Origin: Theobroma cacao
Taxonomy: Eukaryota > Streptophyta > Magnoliopsida > Malvales > Malvaceae
Reading direction: 5' to 3'
Assembly (NCBI RefSeq): GCF_000208745.1
Contig: NC_030850.1
Span: 18,118,879-18,182,878, forward strand
Length of the DNA: 64,000 nt
Each line of letters starts with the position of its first letter. The first letter of the stretch is position 1. A program made the translations under genes and the position numbers. Positions 12,422-23,530 of this stretch are shown piece after piece. Below the pieces are notes generated by a model. That model was not told where the DNA came from. It searched no databases and saw only the letters and a program-made list of their open reading frames with translations.

Positions 12422-12433
12422 TGGTATCCGAGC
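12422..12433 (+). other. Degenerate primer binding site of Tk2n
   Basis: TGGTATCCGAGC matches the family site TGGTATCAGAGC at 10 of 12 positions. It is followed by the leader segment with the TTTTGGTTTTAAAG run seen in Tk3 (32663 on). Confidence 0.7.
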
Positions 12434-14190
12434 ATAGTTTAAAGATCAAAGATTTTGGTTTTAAAGATATGGATTTTAAAGTTTTTGGTTTTAAAGTTGT
12501 TTTAAGAAATCCACACTAACACTGCGTGGCCCCGGATTAAGTGAAATTAAGTCGAATAGAATGCATGAGTCTGCATATAGAAACCTATTTGTTTTCAAGG
12601 TGTGTAAGAGATTAAGTGATTGTCGTTAGACATTCTCCCTCAGGCTGTGAGAGCAATGTAAGTAAATGGCAAGAGAAGAAAAATGGAGAACTTGAAACGG
12701 ACTCGAAAAAGGATCAAGATGATAATGATCCTAAAGATGTTTAGTGCCTTGTTGAAGCTTGTAATATTGTAATCCTAGGCAGATGCAGTATAAGAAGGAT
12801 AATAATCCCTTGTATAAAAGTATTAAAAGTTGACTTTTGTCTTGTATGATATAAACGGATGATGGAGTAGTTGTTTAAAGGACAGAAGGAGTGTAAAAAT
12901 CTTTTAGTATGATAAAGGTAGATTAGTAATATAAGTATTGAGGATGAATAATTATCTTAGTGGCAAGATCGATTATTTTAAATAAGTATTGAAGGTTGAA
13001 ATAGGAAGCCATTAATTGTTTCAGCAATTATTAGATTTAATAACGATTAAACCTTGCAGTACTATAAATTGATCACCAGTTAACGGGGTTAAGTCAAGGA
13101 TTATAAATTTGAGTATGGAAGGAATTGAAGGTGATATCGTAAAATTTTAAGATGAGGAATATAATCGGTTACGACTATGAGAATAGTGGGATACTATCAA
13201 TAATGAATCATAAGGCGTGTGATGAAGTTGTGATCTATTGCACCATATGGGAAGATTGTCTTAAGGTGGGATATAGGACATGAGGATTTTTGGAGATGCT
13301 TATAGAGGGAGATATAAATTGTAAAGTATGTTTTCCCCCACAAGTTTTAATTTATTTGAGAAATTATCATGGTAAAAATATGTGAATATTGGTAATGAAA
13401 TATGCCCTAAGGGATGACGGTGGCATATCACATAGATAATATAGATATGTTGGGGTCAGTATCCAGATCATGCATCTGTGATAGAAAATTTACTTTGCTA
13501 ATTGTGGTATGGACTCAAAAAGGAGCCAAGCCGTTGAGAATGACTAAGGTAGTAACTCCAAAAGTAAAAGATTTGTTTTAATTAAGTAGATTCCAACGGC
13601 TACATTGAAATAAATTACCTTGTGGAGTATTAAGATCAATAATGTATTGATCAAAGTCAAATCTTAAGAAATAAAGAGGATGAGAGATTAATGAGAAGGA
13701 ACATCAATGTTAAGTAACGAATTTGTGAATAAAGGATTACGACGGTGGCATAGAAAATGAGTACTATAAAGGATTACTAAGAGGATTTATAATTCTTGTA
13801 TTAACTCAATTAAATGAAAAGTGATTAAATGAAGCAACTCTTGTGGTAAACAGCAGAATAGTGGAGTTGATGTAGAGTCTTGTTTATAGTCAGTGACTGC
13901 AGCACCGATTATAGACAGGAGGCTACGTAGACTCTTTATCTTGGGAAACCACTTAGTATAATCCTAAATGACATAAAGACTCATGATCGAGAGGATTATT
14001 GCTGATCAAATTCTAAAGGGTAATAATAGATATAAGTGAAGTATTCAAGTTGAGTTGGAAATAAATACGAGGAGAAACTCAAGATTCCCTATAAAGGAGA
14101 TAACAGGAGAAGTTGAGCATCGAATAAAAGATAATACCCCGCCTTTTCTTTGAGTTGATAAGTGAAATTTTGAGGACAAAATTTTATTTT
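12434..14190 (+). other. Non-coding interior of Tk2n
   Basis: No frame resembling gag or pol is present, on either strand. The first 160 bp match the Tk3 leader. The rest resembles minus 1-1380 of Tk1, with conserved blocks around 13465-13545 and 13600-13690. The last 35 bp, up to AAATTTTGAGGACAAAATTT, match the very end of Tk3 pol. The interior therefore keeps only the ends of a Tekay element around a different, non-coding core. Confidence 0.7.
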
Positions 14191-14201
14191 AAGGGGGGTA
14201 G
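14191..14201 (+). other. Polypurine tract of Tk2n
   Basis: AAGGGGGGTAG lies immediately before the 3' LTR (14205). It is identical to the tract of Tk3 (37652-37662). It would prime plus-strand DNA synthesis. Confidence 0.85.
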
Positions 14202-16205
14202 TGTTGTCAAACCCTGCTTTGTAAAATAATTATAATGTCATTCACATGCTCGATAGAATGTTTGTATATTTAGGAAGTTCGAGAAATCGTTAAAAGACGA
14301 TATTGCCCCTAATGGTATCATTAAGTCGATTAAGCCTCGAACTAGTTCAAATAGGAATTTTAAGGTGAAATTAAGAGTTTCACAGTTCAGGGATGACTCA
14401 AAATGGTAATTAGGAGTTCGAGAATCAATTCGGAGTCAAACCGGAATTTTCACTATCTAGGGGTAAAATTGTAATTTTTCCACTTGCGGACAAAATTTGA
14501 GATTTTGAGAGAATTTAGATCACATTTGACAAATTGGAGAATGGTATGAGTATAAGGGATGAAAAATATGTCTATGGGCAATTTTTCAGTTTTTGGGGTA
14601 AAAATGTAATTTTTCACTTTACGGGGGTAAAAGTGTAATTTTTAAAAATTTACTCCACCAAAACTTTGGAAAAGTCTAGAAATTTCATGGAAGACATGGA
14701 TAAGTGAAGAGGATTGAGTGGTAGAAAAAGAAAGTCAAAAAGATGGCTAGAAAAAAATAAAATAATAAAATATTCAAAAGGTAAATAAAATAATAATATT
14801 TTATTAAGCCTATTAAAAGGCTTGAAAATTCCAGAATTCTTCATTGGGATGGTCAGCCAAAACCAGCAGGAGAGAGAGAGAAATAAGAACAAACCCTAGA
14901 GTGAGAAAATTCAAAGAAAAAGTGTGATTTTTCAAGGAATCAAGTGTTTAAAGGTATGATTTTTCAAGCTTAGCTTAAGATTTATCATTTCCATGCATTT
15001 CTCCTTATTTTCCATGGTTAAATTATGTGTTTTGATGATGGATTCAAATCTGATCATATGGGTTTAGAGAGAGAAAGTTGTTAGATTAATTTGATTTTGA
15101 ACTATGTTAGTGTTTAGTGTTAGTTTAGCATGTTTATGAGTAAAACAACAAGAAAAATATTCATTTTCTCCATGAATTTCTCTAGGCCGAATCTAGCCAA
15201 TGGTGTGTGAGGATGAGGTTGACTTTATTTTAAGAGAATTAGATGGAAAAATGATGAATTATGAGGTTGGAAATTAAATGGGAATTTTTGGTGCAAAAAA
15301 TTTAAAATTTTTACCCACTAAGGGTAAAAGCGTAATTTGTGGTCCGAACTGATAAATTGGACCACATTCACAGTCATTGAGGTATTGTGGATATAATTGG
15401 ATAATTGAAATTGAAATGGATGGAATTGGAGTTGAATTGGAGATTTTAGAAATTTACACCGTGTATAGGCGAGTTAGGTCGGACACTGTAATTAAGCGAT
15501 TGTCCAAACATTTCACACCCTATCTAGTGCATACGCATGGATAAGAGCCTGAAATAATATATATTGATTTGACACAAATTATTGAATTTTTTGTGTCATG
15601 TATTGTGGATAGGTGGTGAGCTATCTGATACGGGTAAAAGACTACACCCGAGGACCGAGAATAGGAGTATATCTACTCCTAGTACAGTGAGTAAACTTAC
15701 TATCGTCTTAATTATCTAGAGTAGATTTATTTAATTGTGTGATTTTATGGAAAAATGGTTTAATTGGAAAATTATTGTGTTTTATGGGAAAATGAGATTT
15801 TATAAAATAATTTTATAAAATTTTTGAAAATTTAATAATGATTTCAAAAATAGAGTAATTGGAGACCTATACTATGATTGTGTTGTTTATCCATGATTTT
15901 ACATTAAATGGCTTATGATAAATGTGGGTATGACTGGTTATTTTTATGATTTAAAGAATATGTGAACTGCTTTGATTTGCCTTGAATGTGTTAAGTGAGC
16001 CATGTCATACTATTGTGATTTTATTGGTTGGTGGATTATAAAGTGGGCACTGCAGTGACGGGGGTTCCGTGGGCCAGCCTAATTAGAGGGGCACGGTTCC
16101 CAATTATTGAGCTTACCTCGATTGGAGAGGCGCGTAGGATAACTCCCGAGGTAGGATTTGAGTACACTTCACGCTGGCCACCACGTGAAACTGGGACTCA
16201 GCCAA

Positions 16206-16273
16206 CGCCAAGGAACGGCTGTGTTGTCAGAGGTGAAATGTGTTTGTGTGTGTGACAATAAACAGCCTTGGCG
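16206..16273 (+). promoter_or_regulatory. Conserved hairpin-forming block in the Tekay LTR
   Basis: CGCCAA, a 5-nt bulge, and GGCTGT (16206-16222) can pair with ACAGCCTTGGCG (16262-16273), giving a 12-bp stem around a loop of about 39 nt. Partly degraded counterparts sit at the same LTR position near 31714-31790 and 39698-39780, and on the minus strand near 3375-3450. It lies downstream of the LTR TATA box, so it should be transcribed. Confidence 0.45.
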
Positions 16274-16605
16274 GTCTCGGTAAGATGCCTTCGCGGGGTA
16301 TCCCCGAGAATGGATTTTTGGCAAGGGCCAAGTTTTTGAAAAGTACATAAGCCATGTTGAGTAATTGGATGAAATCCAATTATTTATATGGGTTGGGATG
16401 AATTATTTTAATTGTCTCCTATTACTCGGCTTTAGATTATTTTGATGATGTCTGTCTACTCACTGGGATTTTATAATCTCACCCCTTCTTCCTATACATT
16501 TTTCAGGCTCAGAATAGGCAGTAGACTGTCAATTGCATCGAGAAGTAAATTTCGGAGTTGCATCCTAGAAAGCAAGGTTATAGACTTAAACCTTCTCAGT
16601 TATTT

Positions 16606-16620
16606 GGGGGCCCACGTGTC
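16606..16620 (+). promoter_or_regulatory. GGGCCCACGTGTC box (G-box beside a TCP-type site)
   Basis: The palindrome CACGTG is fused to GGGCCCAC. The same string occurs at 32130-32144 (intact) and 40120-40134 (CATGTG), and as a variant on the minus strand at 2973-2988. CACGTG is a known plant bZIP/bHLH site and GGNCCCAC a known TCP site. Function in the LTR is inference. Confidence 0.5.
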
Positions 16621-16939
16621 ATTGTAATTTAAATTGCATACTCCAGTTTTCTATATTACAGTATGTATAAATTTATTTTGTTTTTATGTGCAGAAAATTA
16701 ATTTTTGATGTTTCAAAAATATATATATATATATATATTGTTTTACATTAAAATAGATTATTTTAATTAATATTTTTATTTTATTTTATTATTAAAGAAA
16801 AGAAAAAAAAAGAAAGAGAGAGGAATGGAAAAACTGGTACAAAAGCCTTGCGAGGTCTCAAAAGGCATTCGGGGAAGGAATGTCTGTCGAGGCTTCACGG
16901 CGGTTGTCACGGGCTCGATGGGAGTTCCGGGTCGTGACA

Positions 16940-17769
16940 AGCTGACAGGCCCAAATTTCATTGACTAGTTTTGTAACATCCAGATTGTTTTGAAACAAGA
17001 GAAAAAGCGTATGTCCTAGATGGTCTGTTTTCACGGAACCTAGCGATGATGCTACAAATGAGGAAAAGAAGGCCTATAGAGTTTATGTGGTTGATCTCGA
17101 TTAAGCCACATGTATGATGTTGGCTAGTATGGATCTCGATTAAGCCACATGTGTGATGTTGGCTAGTATGGCTCTCGATCTTCAAAACCAACATGAAGCT
17201 AGTAATGCTTTGGATATTACCCTAAACCTTAGAGAAATGTTCGATAAGGAAAGTCGCATAGAGAGATTCGACATTTCAAAGGAATTGTTCCAATGTAAGA
17301 TGTTTGAGTGAGGCCTAGTAAGGCATCGTGTGCTTAAGATGATAGGATATATCACTCAACTTGAGCAGTTGGGTCAAATTATGGATCATGATTTGAGCAT
17401 AGATCTTGTACTCTCTTCGCTGAGAAAGAGCTATTCACAGTTTGTGTTGAATTTCAACATGAAGAAGAAGCCTTATCAAGCTTATTGAATATACTCACAC
17501 AAGCTGAGAATACCATTGTGAAAGAGAAGCCTTCGGTTCATCATGTTTTTCCTAAGAAAAATAAAAATAAAAAAAAATTTTCTAAGAAAGACAAGGGTGA
17601 AAATGCATCAACTTCGAAAGGTATGAAGCCTACTAAAGGAGTGAAGAAGGATAAGGACAATGACAAATGCCATTTCTACAGCAAACTAGGGCATTGGATG
17701 CACAATTGCAAGAATTATCTTGAATCCATCAAAGGGAAGAAACAAAGGAAGCTTCCACTTCAGGTATGA
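16940..17769 (+). pseudogene. Remainder of Cp1 gag with damaged zinc knuckle
   Basis: The sequence continues gag after the Tk2n insertion. Recognisable pieces in order are T-G-P-N-F, the L-K-Q-E-K-K segment, LNLREMFDKESR, DHDLSIDLVLSSL, a 94-codon open part from 17485, and a lysine-rich stretch (KKNKNKKKFSKK). The knuckle follows as CHFYSKLGHWMHNC, in which the second cysteine has become tyrosine. Several frameshifts and stops interrupt it, for example a TGA near 17310 and a TGA at 17486. A 39-bp unit is duplicated in frame at 17093-17170. The last open codon is at 17769 and no protease follows. Confidence 0.85.
17093..17170 (+). repeat. In-frame 39-bp tandem duplication inside Cp1 gag
   Basis: Two units start GATCTCGATTAAGCC at 17093 and 17132, and a third begins GCTCTCGAT at 17171 before diverging. 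The unit is exactly 13 codons, so the frame is kept. The copies differ at about one or two bases. Confidence 0.85.
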
Positions 17770-19400
17770 ATCATATGATGATTTATTTTCACTACTTGGT
17801 ATATGATACCTTAATTTTTATTAATAGTTTTAATATGTATGACATATTGGAAGAACTAATGACAAGGAGTAGTGAATAATGGGACCACGAAGGCAACAAC
17901 CTTAGTTAATGGTGATCAAGCTTGTCGACCTAAATTAGATTGTGGAACAATAAATAATTTTAGAACATTGAATGTTTTCATGGCATGATTGCCAAGATGA
18001 GATGTTTTGGTTTTAGGCTTATGGTTAAATATTTTATTTTATGTTTGGGAAACATAGATTTATATTTTGCTACCATGAGATATTTATAAATATATTTATA
18101 TATTTACATTACATCTAATTTTATTTTGAAATTATTCTAAATTATTTATTATTAAGTATAGCCTTACATACATGATAGTCAATACTAAGTCATAATAATA
18201 AGATCATTGTGAGATTATTTTTCTTTTGATTATGAATCAAAAAGAAAATTAATGAGATGACTTAGAACAAATTGAGTCCTAACTCAACAAATTCATAATA
18301 GGATTATGAACACATTTAGTAAAGGAGCATTTTTATTGAGATAAAAGATCTAAATTAAGATTGCTTAGAACTAAAAAACATTTGGTTATCATATTGAATT
18401 CATAAGAGATGAATCACAAAGCATTCCAAACCCAATTAATCGCATGAACTAACCTTTGAGATGATTTCATCCCATAATTAATGATGAACGACTTATGATA
18501 TGTAAATATACATAAAAGTTATGGATATAATACCCCAAAGGAAAGTAAATAAGTTTACTTGGTATGATTTCTATACATGATAGAAATAGTGGGAGCTAAT
18601 GACACTTTAACGGTCAAGGCTCGTGAAATTATGGATATCCAATAGATTAGACCTATGTACAAAGATTGATTTAATGGGATGCATAAAGATGCATAATTCA
18701 TCCGTTAAATACAACTATTAGTAGGATGCATATTGATGCACTACTCAAATAAGTCGAGTCTACTAAATGATCCAACATGAATGATTGGATAATGATCTTT
18801 ATTCAATGGAATAAATTCAAAGTAGTTGAATACATTGAGTAAGATAAACATATTTTGTGCAAATCAAAAGTTTAGTGAGAGTAAGATAAGTTACTCATTA
18901 AAAGTGTATAAGATACATTTGCCAGTCTAAGAAAAACAAAAGGAGACTAAAGAGTTAGATCCTAAAAGGGGACTCAATAAAAAAATTTAGGATAATACGT
19001 TAAAGGAGTTTAACATAAAGAAAATCCTAAATGTTAAAAGTGACATAAAGTCATGATTGATTAGTTGTATTGAAATGGTTCCAAAACAAGAGATAATTGT
19101 ATGATTATATCTATAATTGGATACAAACCTTTTGTTAAGGCTACAAAAGGAGAAATGTTTGGATCATTGGTTTAATAAACCAATAAATGATTTTGAGTTG
19201 TTAACGTAACAACAAGAGCCATAATAATGGAATTAAGGTCTCGTTGTGATCTCAATTAGTATTTTGATTATGACAATAGAGATTGTCATGCATATAAATT
19301 AACATATTCCCAAATATTGCAATTTGAGTTGTCCTAGTAGAGACACAGCCTCTAAGTAAAAGAGTTCGATATTGGATACGTTAGCAATTGACTCAAGTGC
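17770..19400 (+). other. Non-coding interior of Cp1 in place of pol
   Basis: The 1.6 kb between gag and the polypurine tract holds no trace of integrase, reverse transcriptase or RNase H motifs in any frame and no long open frame. It is AT-rich with scattered ATG-rich stretches. Either pol was replaced in an ancestor, making a gag-only family, or it decayed beyond recognition. The short length favours replacement or deletion. Confidence 0.6.
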
Positions 19401-19411
19401 AAGTGGGAGAT
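19401..19411 (+). other. Polypurine tract of Cp1
   Basis: AAGTGGGAGAT abuts the 3' LTR start TGTTGG at 19412, the usual arrangement in plant copia elements. Confidence 0.8.
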
Positions 19412-21073
19412 TGTTGGTATATGCCCTTAAGCTAATTAGATTGGTTAAGGATATATATTGTCATTTAATGTATATTTAATCATATAACTATATGTGATAA
19501 AAGTTTTCCTTCATGTTAGTATAATAATAAGAAGAAGTTATTAAGTACTAATAGGATGAAGCCCATGAAACATAAAGGCTTTGCAAGAGAATTGTAAAGT
19601 TGTTACAAATATGATATCACTATGCATAAAAACCATGTTCCTAAAATTGTTCTTGGTCATTGTATTGTCAAGACAGGGCATTGACAATGCTAAAAAACTA
19701 GTACATGTTAAGCCTTCTTACTTGAGAAGTAAGCAATCAAACTCATAGATTGAAGTATGTAGGATACTTAAAGTCATATGTGGGTGCTTGTTAAAGAACA
19801 AGTTCACTGAACATGAAATGTTATGAGAACTTCATTCGGTATTTCACTCAAGTGTCTATGAAATATATTCCCATGTGATAGTCATGCAACTAGTTCCAGA
19901 TTTGAAACACTAGGTCATCTTGTATGGGGAATGACATACTTTGATTTCACTCTTATGGGTTAGGTGGCCCCAAGTGATATGAGGGGATGTATCTCACTTG
20001 TTCTCAATTCTTGATTAACTTGTATAAAGTCTTTGGCCAAAGCATGATGAATTTAAGGAAAGTTAGTTTCCTAAATTTATAAGGTTAGTCATGAATTATG
20101 AGAACTGATATGAAATGTCATAAGTAGACACTGAGTCATGCTTTATGACATATTTGGGATATTTGATGAAAGGACCGTATTGCACTGAAAGGCTTATCAT
20201 TGGAGGGCTTTGTCAAATTCTTTAATTGACTCTTTAATATTTGGGTGGTCATGATATATTGTTAGATGCCATTCATGATCTATAAATATAAATCAATTAT
20301 CAAATTGATATTTGATTGGGATTTATATTTATTCATTTTAGAAGCCTAATGGGTCACACACATTTAGTGACATGATTGAGATTAAATAAAGATAATTAAT
20401 TAAGTTGGACTTAATTGAAACAGACCAAAATAAAGTGGAAAAATAATTAAGTTCACAAGGACTCAATCGAATAAAAATACAACTATTGTATCTAGGGTTA
20501 CAACTTAATTGGGCTATATAAATATGTTATGTTAACCAATTAAAACTCTAAGCCTTCAGCCATTTCATAAAAATAAAAAAAGAAAAGTAGTTTTCTTTAT
20601 CTTAAAGAAATAAGATTCAGTACGAACTTTTGGTCTCTTTTTTTTTTTGAAACAAAACTTGCTAACACAAGTAAAAATCTTACCTTTGAGAACGTTTAAT
20701 TCAGTCACTGTGTAGATTACTATTAGAGGCCAAACATTTGGGTGGCTGAAGATTTGACAAATCCTAAAAGTGAAGAAGCAAAGACTTCGACTACAAGATT
20801 TCACACTAATTTGTTCTCTTTCTGGGTTACTTGCTTCACTGCAGGCCTTTTGGATTTAATTGGCTCTTGATTACGATATCTAGAGCAAGGTATGTAACTT
20901 TTAAAATTATGAATGTTCATAATTTACTTGAAAATTACATGAAAAGCACAAACATTAATCTTGTAGGATTTGGCTGTTTCTTTGATTAAAATCTAGTATC
21001 TTATTTTTTGTTGCCTTTGTATTTTTAATTTCTTAATTATTCTACTATTTGAGCATGAGGTCGTATCCTAGTA
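19412..21073 (+). repeat. 3' LTR of Cp1
   Basis: The LTR is 1662 bp, from TGTTGGTATATGCCC to CCTAGTA (terminal CA mutated to TA). It has a TATA box TATATAAATA at 20515-20524. Its last 777 bp match the surviving part of the 5' LTR. It is not followed by flanking DNA but by another primer site. Confidence 0.85.
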
Positions 21074-21074
21074 G

Positions 21075-21371
21075 TGGTATCAAAGCCTTTGTTTGATGTT
21101 TTTAATATAATTTACATGCTTGATTCTTCGTGATAATCAATAGGATTGATTTGTATGTTGATCTGGTATATATTGGTTTTGAAGGCTTTCTTTAAAATTT
21201 GTTTTTTTGCTTTAATTCAAATCAGGATGGCATGTGTTTAATCCACTAGAACATATTTTAAAAGATTTAAAATCATGTTAATTGATGGATTAATGAATAG
21301 ATTAAAAGGCTTGCAAAGCCAAGTTAAAACCAAATAGTTTTGAAGTGTTTTGGAGACTAATGTGCTGATTA
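21075..21371 (+). mobile_element. Second primer site and leader fragment after the Cp1 3' LTR
   Basis: TGGTATCAAAGCC at 21075-21087 and the next 285 bp repeat 8570-8865 of the Cp1 leader with minor changes. Similarity stops at about 21371. The LTR therefore serves two units in the order interior-LTR-interior, the pattern left by unequal LTR recombination between tandem copies. Confidence 0.75.
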
Positions 21372-22204
21372 AGAGTTGCTTTGCATTATTATTATTATTA
21401 TTTATTTGCAGCCTGCAAGTATGTTAGTTTTCCATCTTTAATGCCATTAATAACTCTGTTTTAGCATAAAATACCCTTTGTGAGTGATTTGATTAAGCAG
21501 TTCTGAAGAGAAGTTGCTATGTAGTTGTGTTACGGCACTACTTTTGAACTTAGCGGCCGTTACAGATGTGATTTCAAATTCAGTGAAAATTCATTACGAA
21601 TTGAATTTTAGTACTATAGCATTATGGGCTAAGGTACACGGGGAGCTAAAATGAATGCAAAATGCGACCTATTAGTATTACAACTTGGATGCAAGGAAAA
21701 AAACATAAATAGCCAAGAGAGATTCACATGTAAATGATAGACACACATATACATATGACTTTTAAGTTCTACTGATGTGAAACATGTTTTAGAGTCCTTT
21801 GACTTAAGCCAAGTTTGAAAGATGTGGAACAAGTATGCATGAGCTTTTGTAGTGTTATTTCGTGTCAGCCGCAAATGAACATTGATATAAATGATGTCAA
21901 ATGACATTACTGAAGTGATACAAATTCTTATTAATTATATTACTTATGTTAAAGTTTTTTGTAGCTAATGATGCTAAGGAACTCACTAATTATTATTATT
22001 TTAATTATGACATCACTTAAAAAAATTTCTAAGTCGGTCTTGGTTCATGGATTCAAGGTCTGATTTATTTAATTTTAATCAATAATTTGGATAATCCTAA
22101 CTTCAGTGAATTGTTTTTGTATATTTTTTTTCAAATGAATTCCAAGATTTGTATATTCTTATAAAAAGCTTGTATAGATGTATGTCCAATTCTGAATTCA
22201 TTCC
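21372..22204. other. Intergenic AT-rich DNA
   Basis: I see no gene, terminus or repeat family beyond a short ATT run near 21385. The minus open frame at 21629-21907 has no recognisable content and no supporting signals. Confidence 0.5.
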
Positions 22205-22985
22205 TATAATATAGGAGAATGATGAAACTAGTCACTATTATTATTTGTACAAATTAAACCATTTTAGTTTTTAAAATTGTTAATCTCATTTCATTTGTTT
22301 AACATCATTATAACTAAAGTCTTTCGTTCAATATGCTCATCATGTGGTATTTGATCATGTTGACAGATTTTGACATGGCTAATGACATAGTGTTAACCAT
22401 ATTGAGTTATGCTGATGTAGCATTACATAAAATTGTTTTAATTTATCTTTAAATTTTTTAGAAAATATTTTTTATATTTTAAAAATTCTAAAATTTGTTT
22501 AAAAATATAAATATTAATTTATTTGTCAATAATTTAGAAAAAAAAACTTATGTGTTGATTTTTTAAAAAATAAAAATTATTTTTTATTTTTTAATCTACA
22601 TAATTTTTTTATATTTTTGAATATTTTGGAATAAAATTTTTTATTTTTTAATTTTAATAATTTTATAAAATAATTTTTTTAAAAATTTATACATTTTTTT
22701 TTGAATGAAAAATTTTTTTATATTTAAAAGATTTAAAAAAATGTTATTTTTGATCAATTTATCAGCGTCAATTAATATAATTAATACCATATCATCTGTT
22801 AGGATAGCATAAGTCAACATGATTACTGCATATTTAATGGAAAAGTAAACGGTGTTAACAATGAATAATGATTAATAAATTTAAAAATTATATAAATTAA
22901 ATTTGTACAAGTAATAGAACAAAGAGTAATTCAATATTTTTGTATAATATGAAAATTAAATTCATAATTTAACCATAAATATACC
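22205..22985. mobile_element. Probable foldback/MITE with long imperfect inverted repeats
   Basis: The left arm (about 22220-22400) and the reverse complement of the right arm (about 22800-22960) share blocks such as TTGTACAAATT followed by an A/T-rich run, then TTAA(C/T)A-type motifs and CATGTTGAC. The centre (22440-22760) is nearly pure A/T. No transposase is present. I could not fix exact ends or a target duplication. Confidence 0.4.
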
Positions 22986-23179
22986 ATATCAGTCCATTAT
23001 TTTCTTGTCCATTAATGTTCAAATTCAATTCATAATTGAAAATTTATTTTCTTAACACCTTTAACTGTTATAATGTTAATGAAGTGATAGGAAATTTCTT
23101 AAACCATATTTAACGGCAAGTTAATGAGTATAAATTAAAGATACGTTAATTCAATGGCAAGTTAGATGCAAAATGGAAA

Positions 23180-23530
23180 TTGTAGTCAGACAATTAAAAT
23201 TTGTTGAAGAAACTCTGGAAGCTGTCAAGTCTGACCAATGAGAGAAGGGTTCTTTTTTGTCTTTCTCTCAACAAATTTCCAGAGCAAAAAGAGAGAGAAA
23301 ATGGAGCAGACGGAAGATGTTGCGTTGGGTTTGTCAGGATTCGTGGGCGAAGCGGCGGCGGTATCAAATTCCAGCCACATGCCCCTGCTACTCTGACGTA
23401 ACCTTAACCTCTTACTCTTCCAATCAGGATCAACCAAAGCTCCCTAACCTGTTCCCTTTCCATCGGATGCCTTGCCTGCAGCGATGCGATTCCTCCCCCA
23501 CTATCTTGACTAAAGTAGGTACGTTTTGAA
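23180..23530 (+). other. GC-richer patch, possible exon or captured gene fragment
   Basis: This is the one stretch whose base composition resembles coding DNA rather than repeats. An ATG at 23301 in good context (GAAAATGGAG) opens MEQTEDVALGLSGFVGEAAA and runs 31 codons to TGA near 23395. Another frame stays open to 23529 and ends beside AAAGTAGGTACG, which could be a splice donor. I do not recognise the protein. It may be a first exon, a captured fragment or chance. No downstream exon is evident before the hAT-like element and Sire1 start near 24172. Confidence 0.3.

Larger units (their letters stand above)
10968..16939 (+). mobile_element. Tk2n, non-autonomous Ty3/gypsy element inserted in Cp1 gag
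   Basis: The element runs from TGTCAAACC (10968) to GGGTCGTGACA (16939). It is flanked by AGTTG (10963-10967) and AGCTG (16940-16944), a target duplication with one change. It comprises a 5' LTR that lost its last 1.2 kb, a primer site, about 1.76 kb of non-coding interior, a polypurine tract and a full 3' LTR. Its termini and polypurine tract match the Tekay family of Tk1 and Tk3, but no gag or pol remains. It must have moved with proteins supplied by other family members. Confidence 0.88.
14205..16939 (+). repeat. 3' LTR of Tk2n
   Basis: TGTCAAACC to GTGACA, 2.73 kb. It contains a TATA-like CTATTAAAAGG near 14811, then leader-type sequence ending in an AACCCTAGAG block near 14893. A GC-rich block spans 16040-16310 with a hairpin, the G-box motif GGGCCCACGTGTC lies at 16608-16620, and an AT run at 16719-16738. 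The open frames at 16028-16255 and 16442-16627 lie in this conserved LTR sequence and are not genes. Confidence 0.87.

Noticed and set aside
16028..16255. 75-codon open frame with good composition
   Set aside because: It lies in the conserved GC-rich block of the Tekay LTR, and the same block is broken in the other copies.
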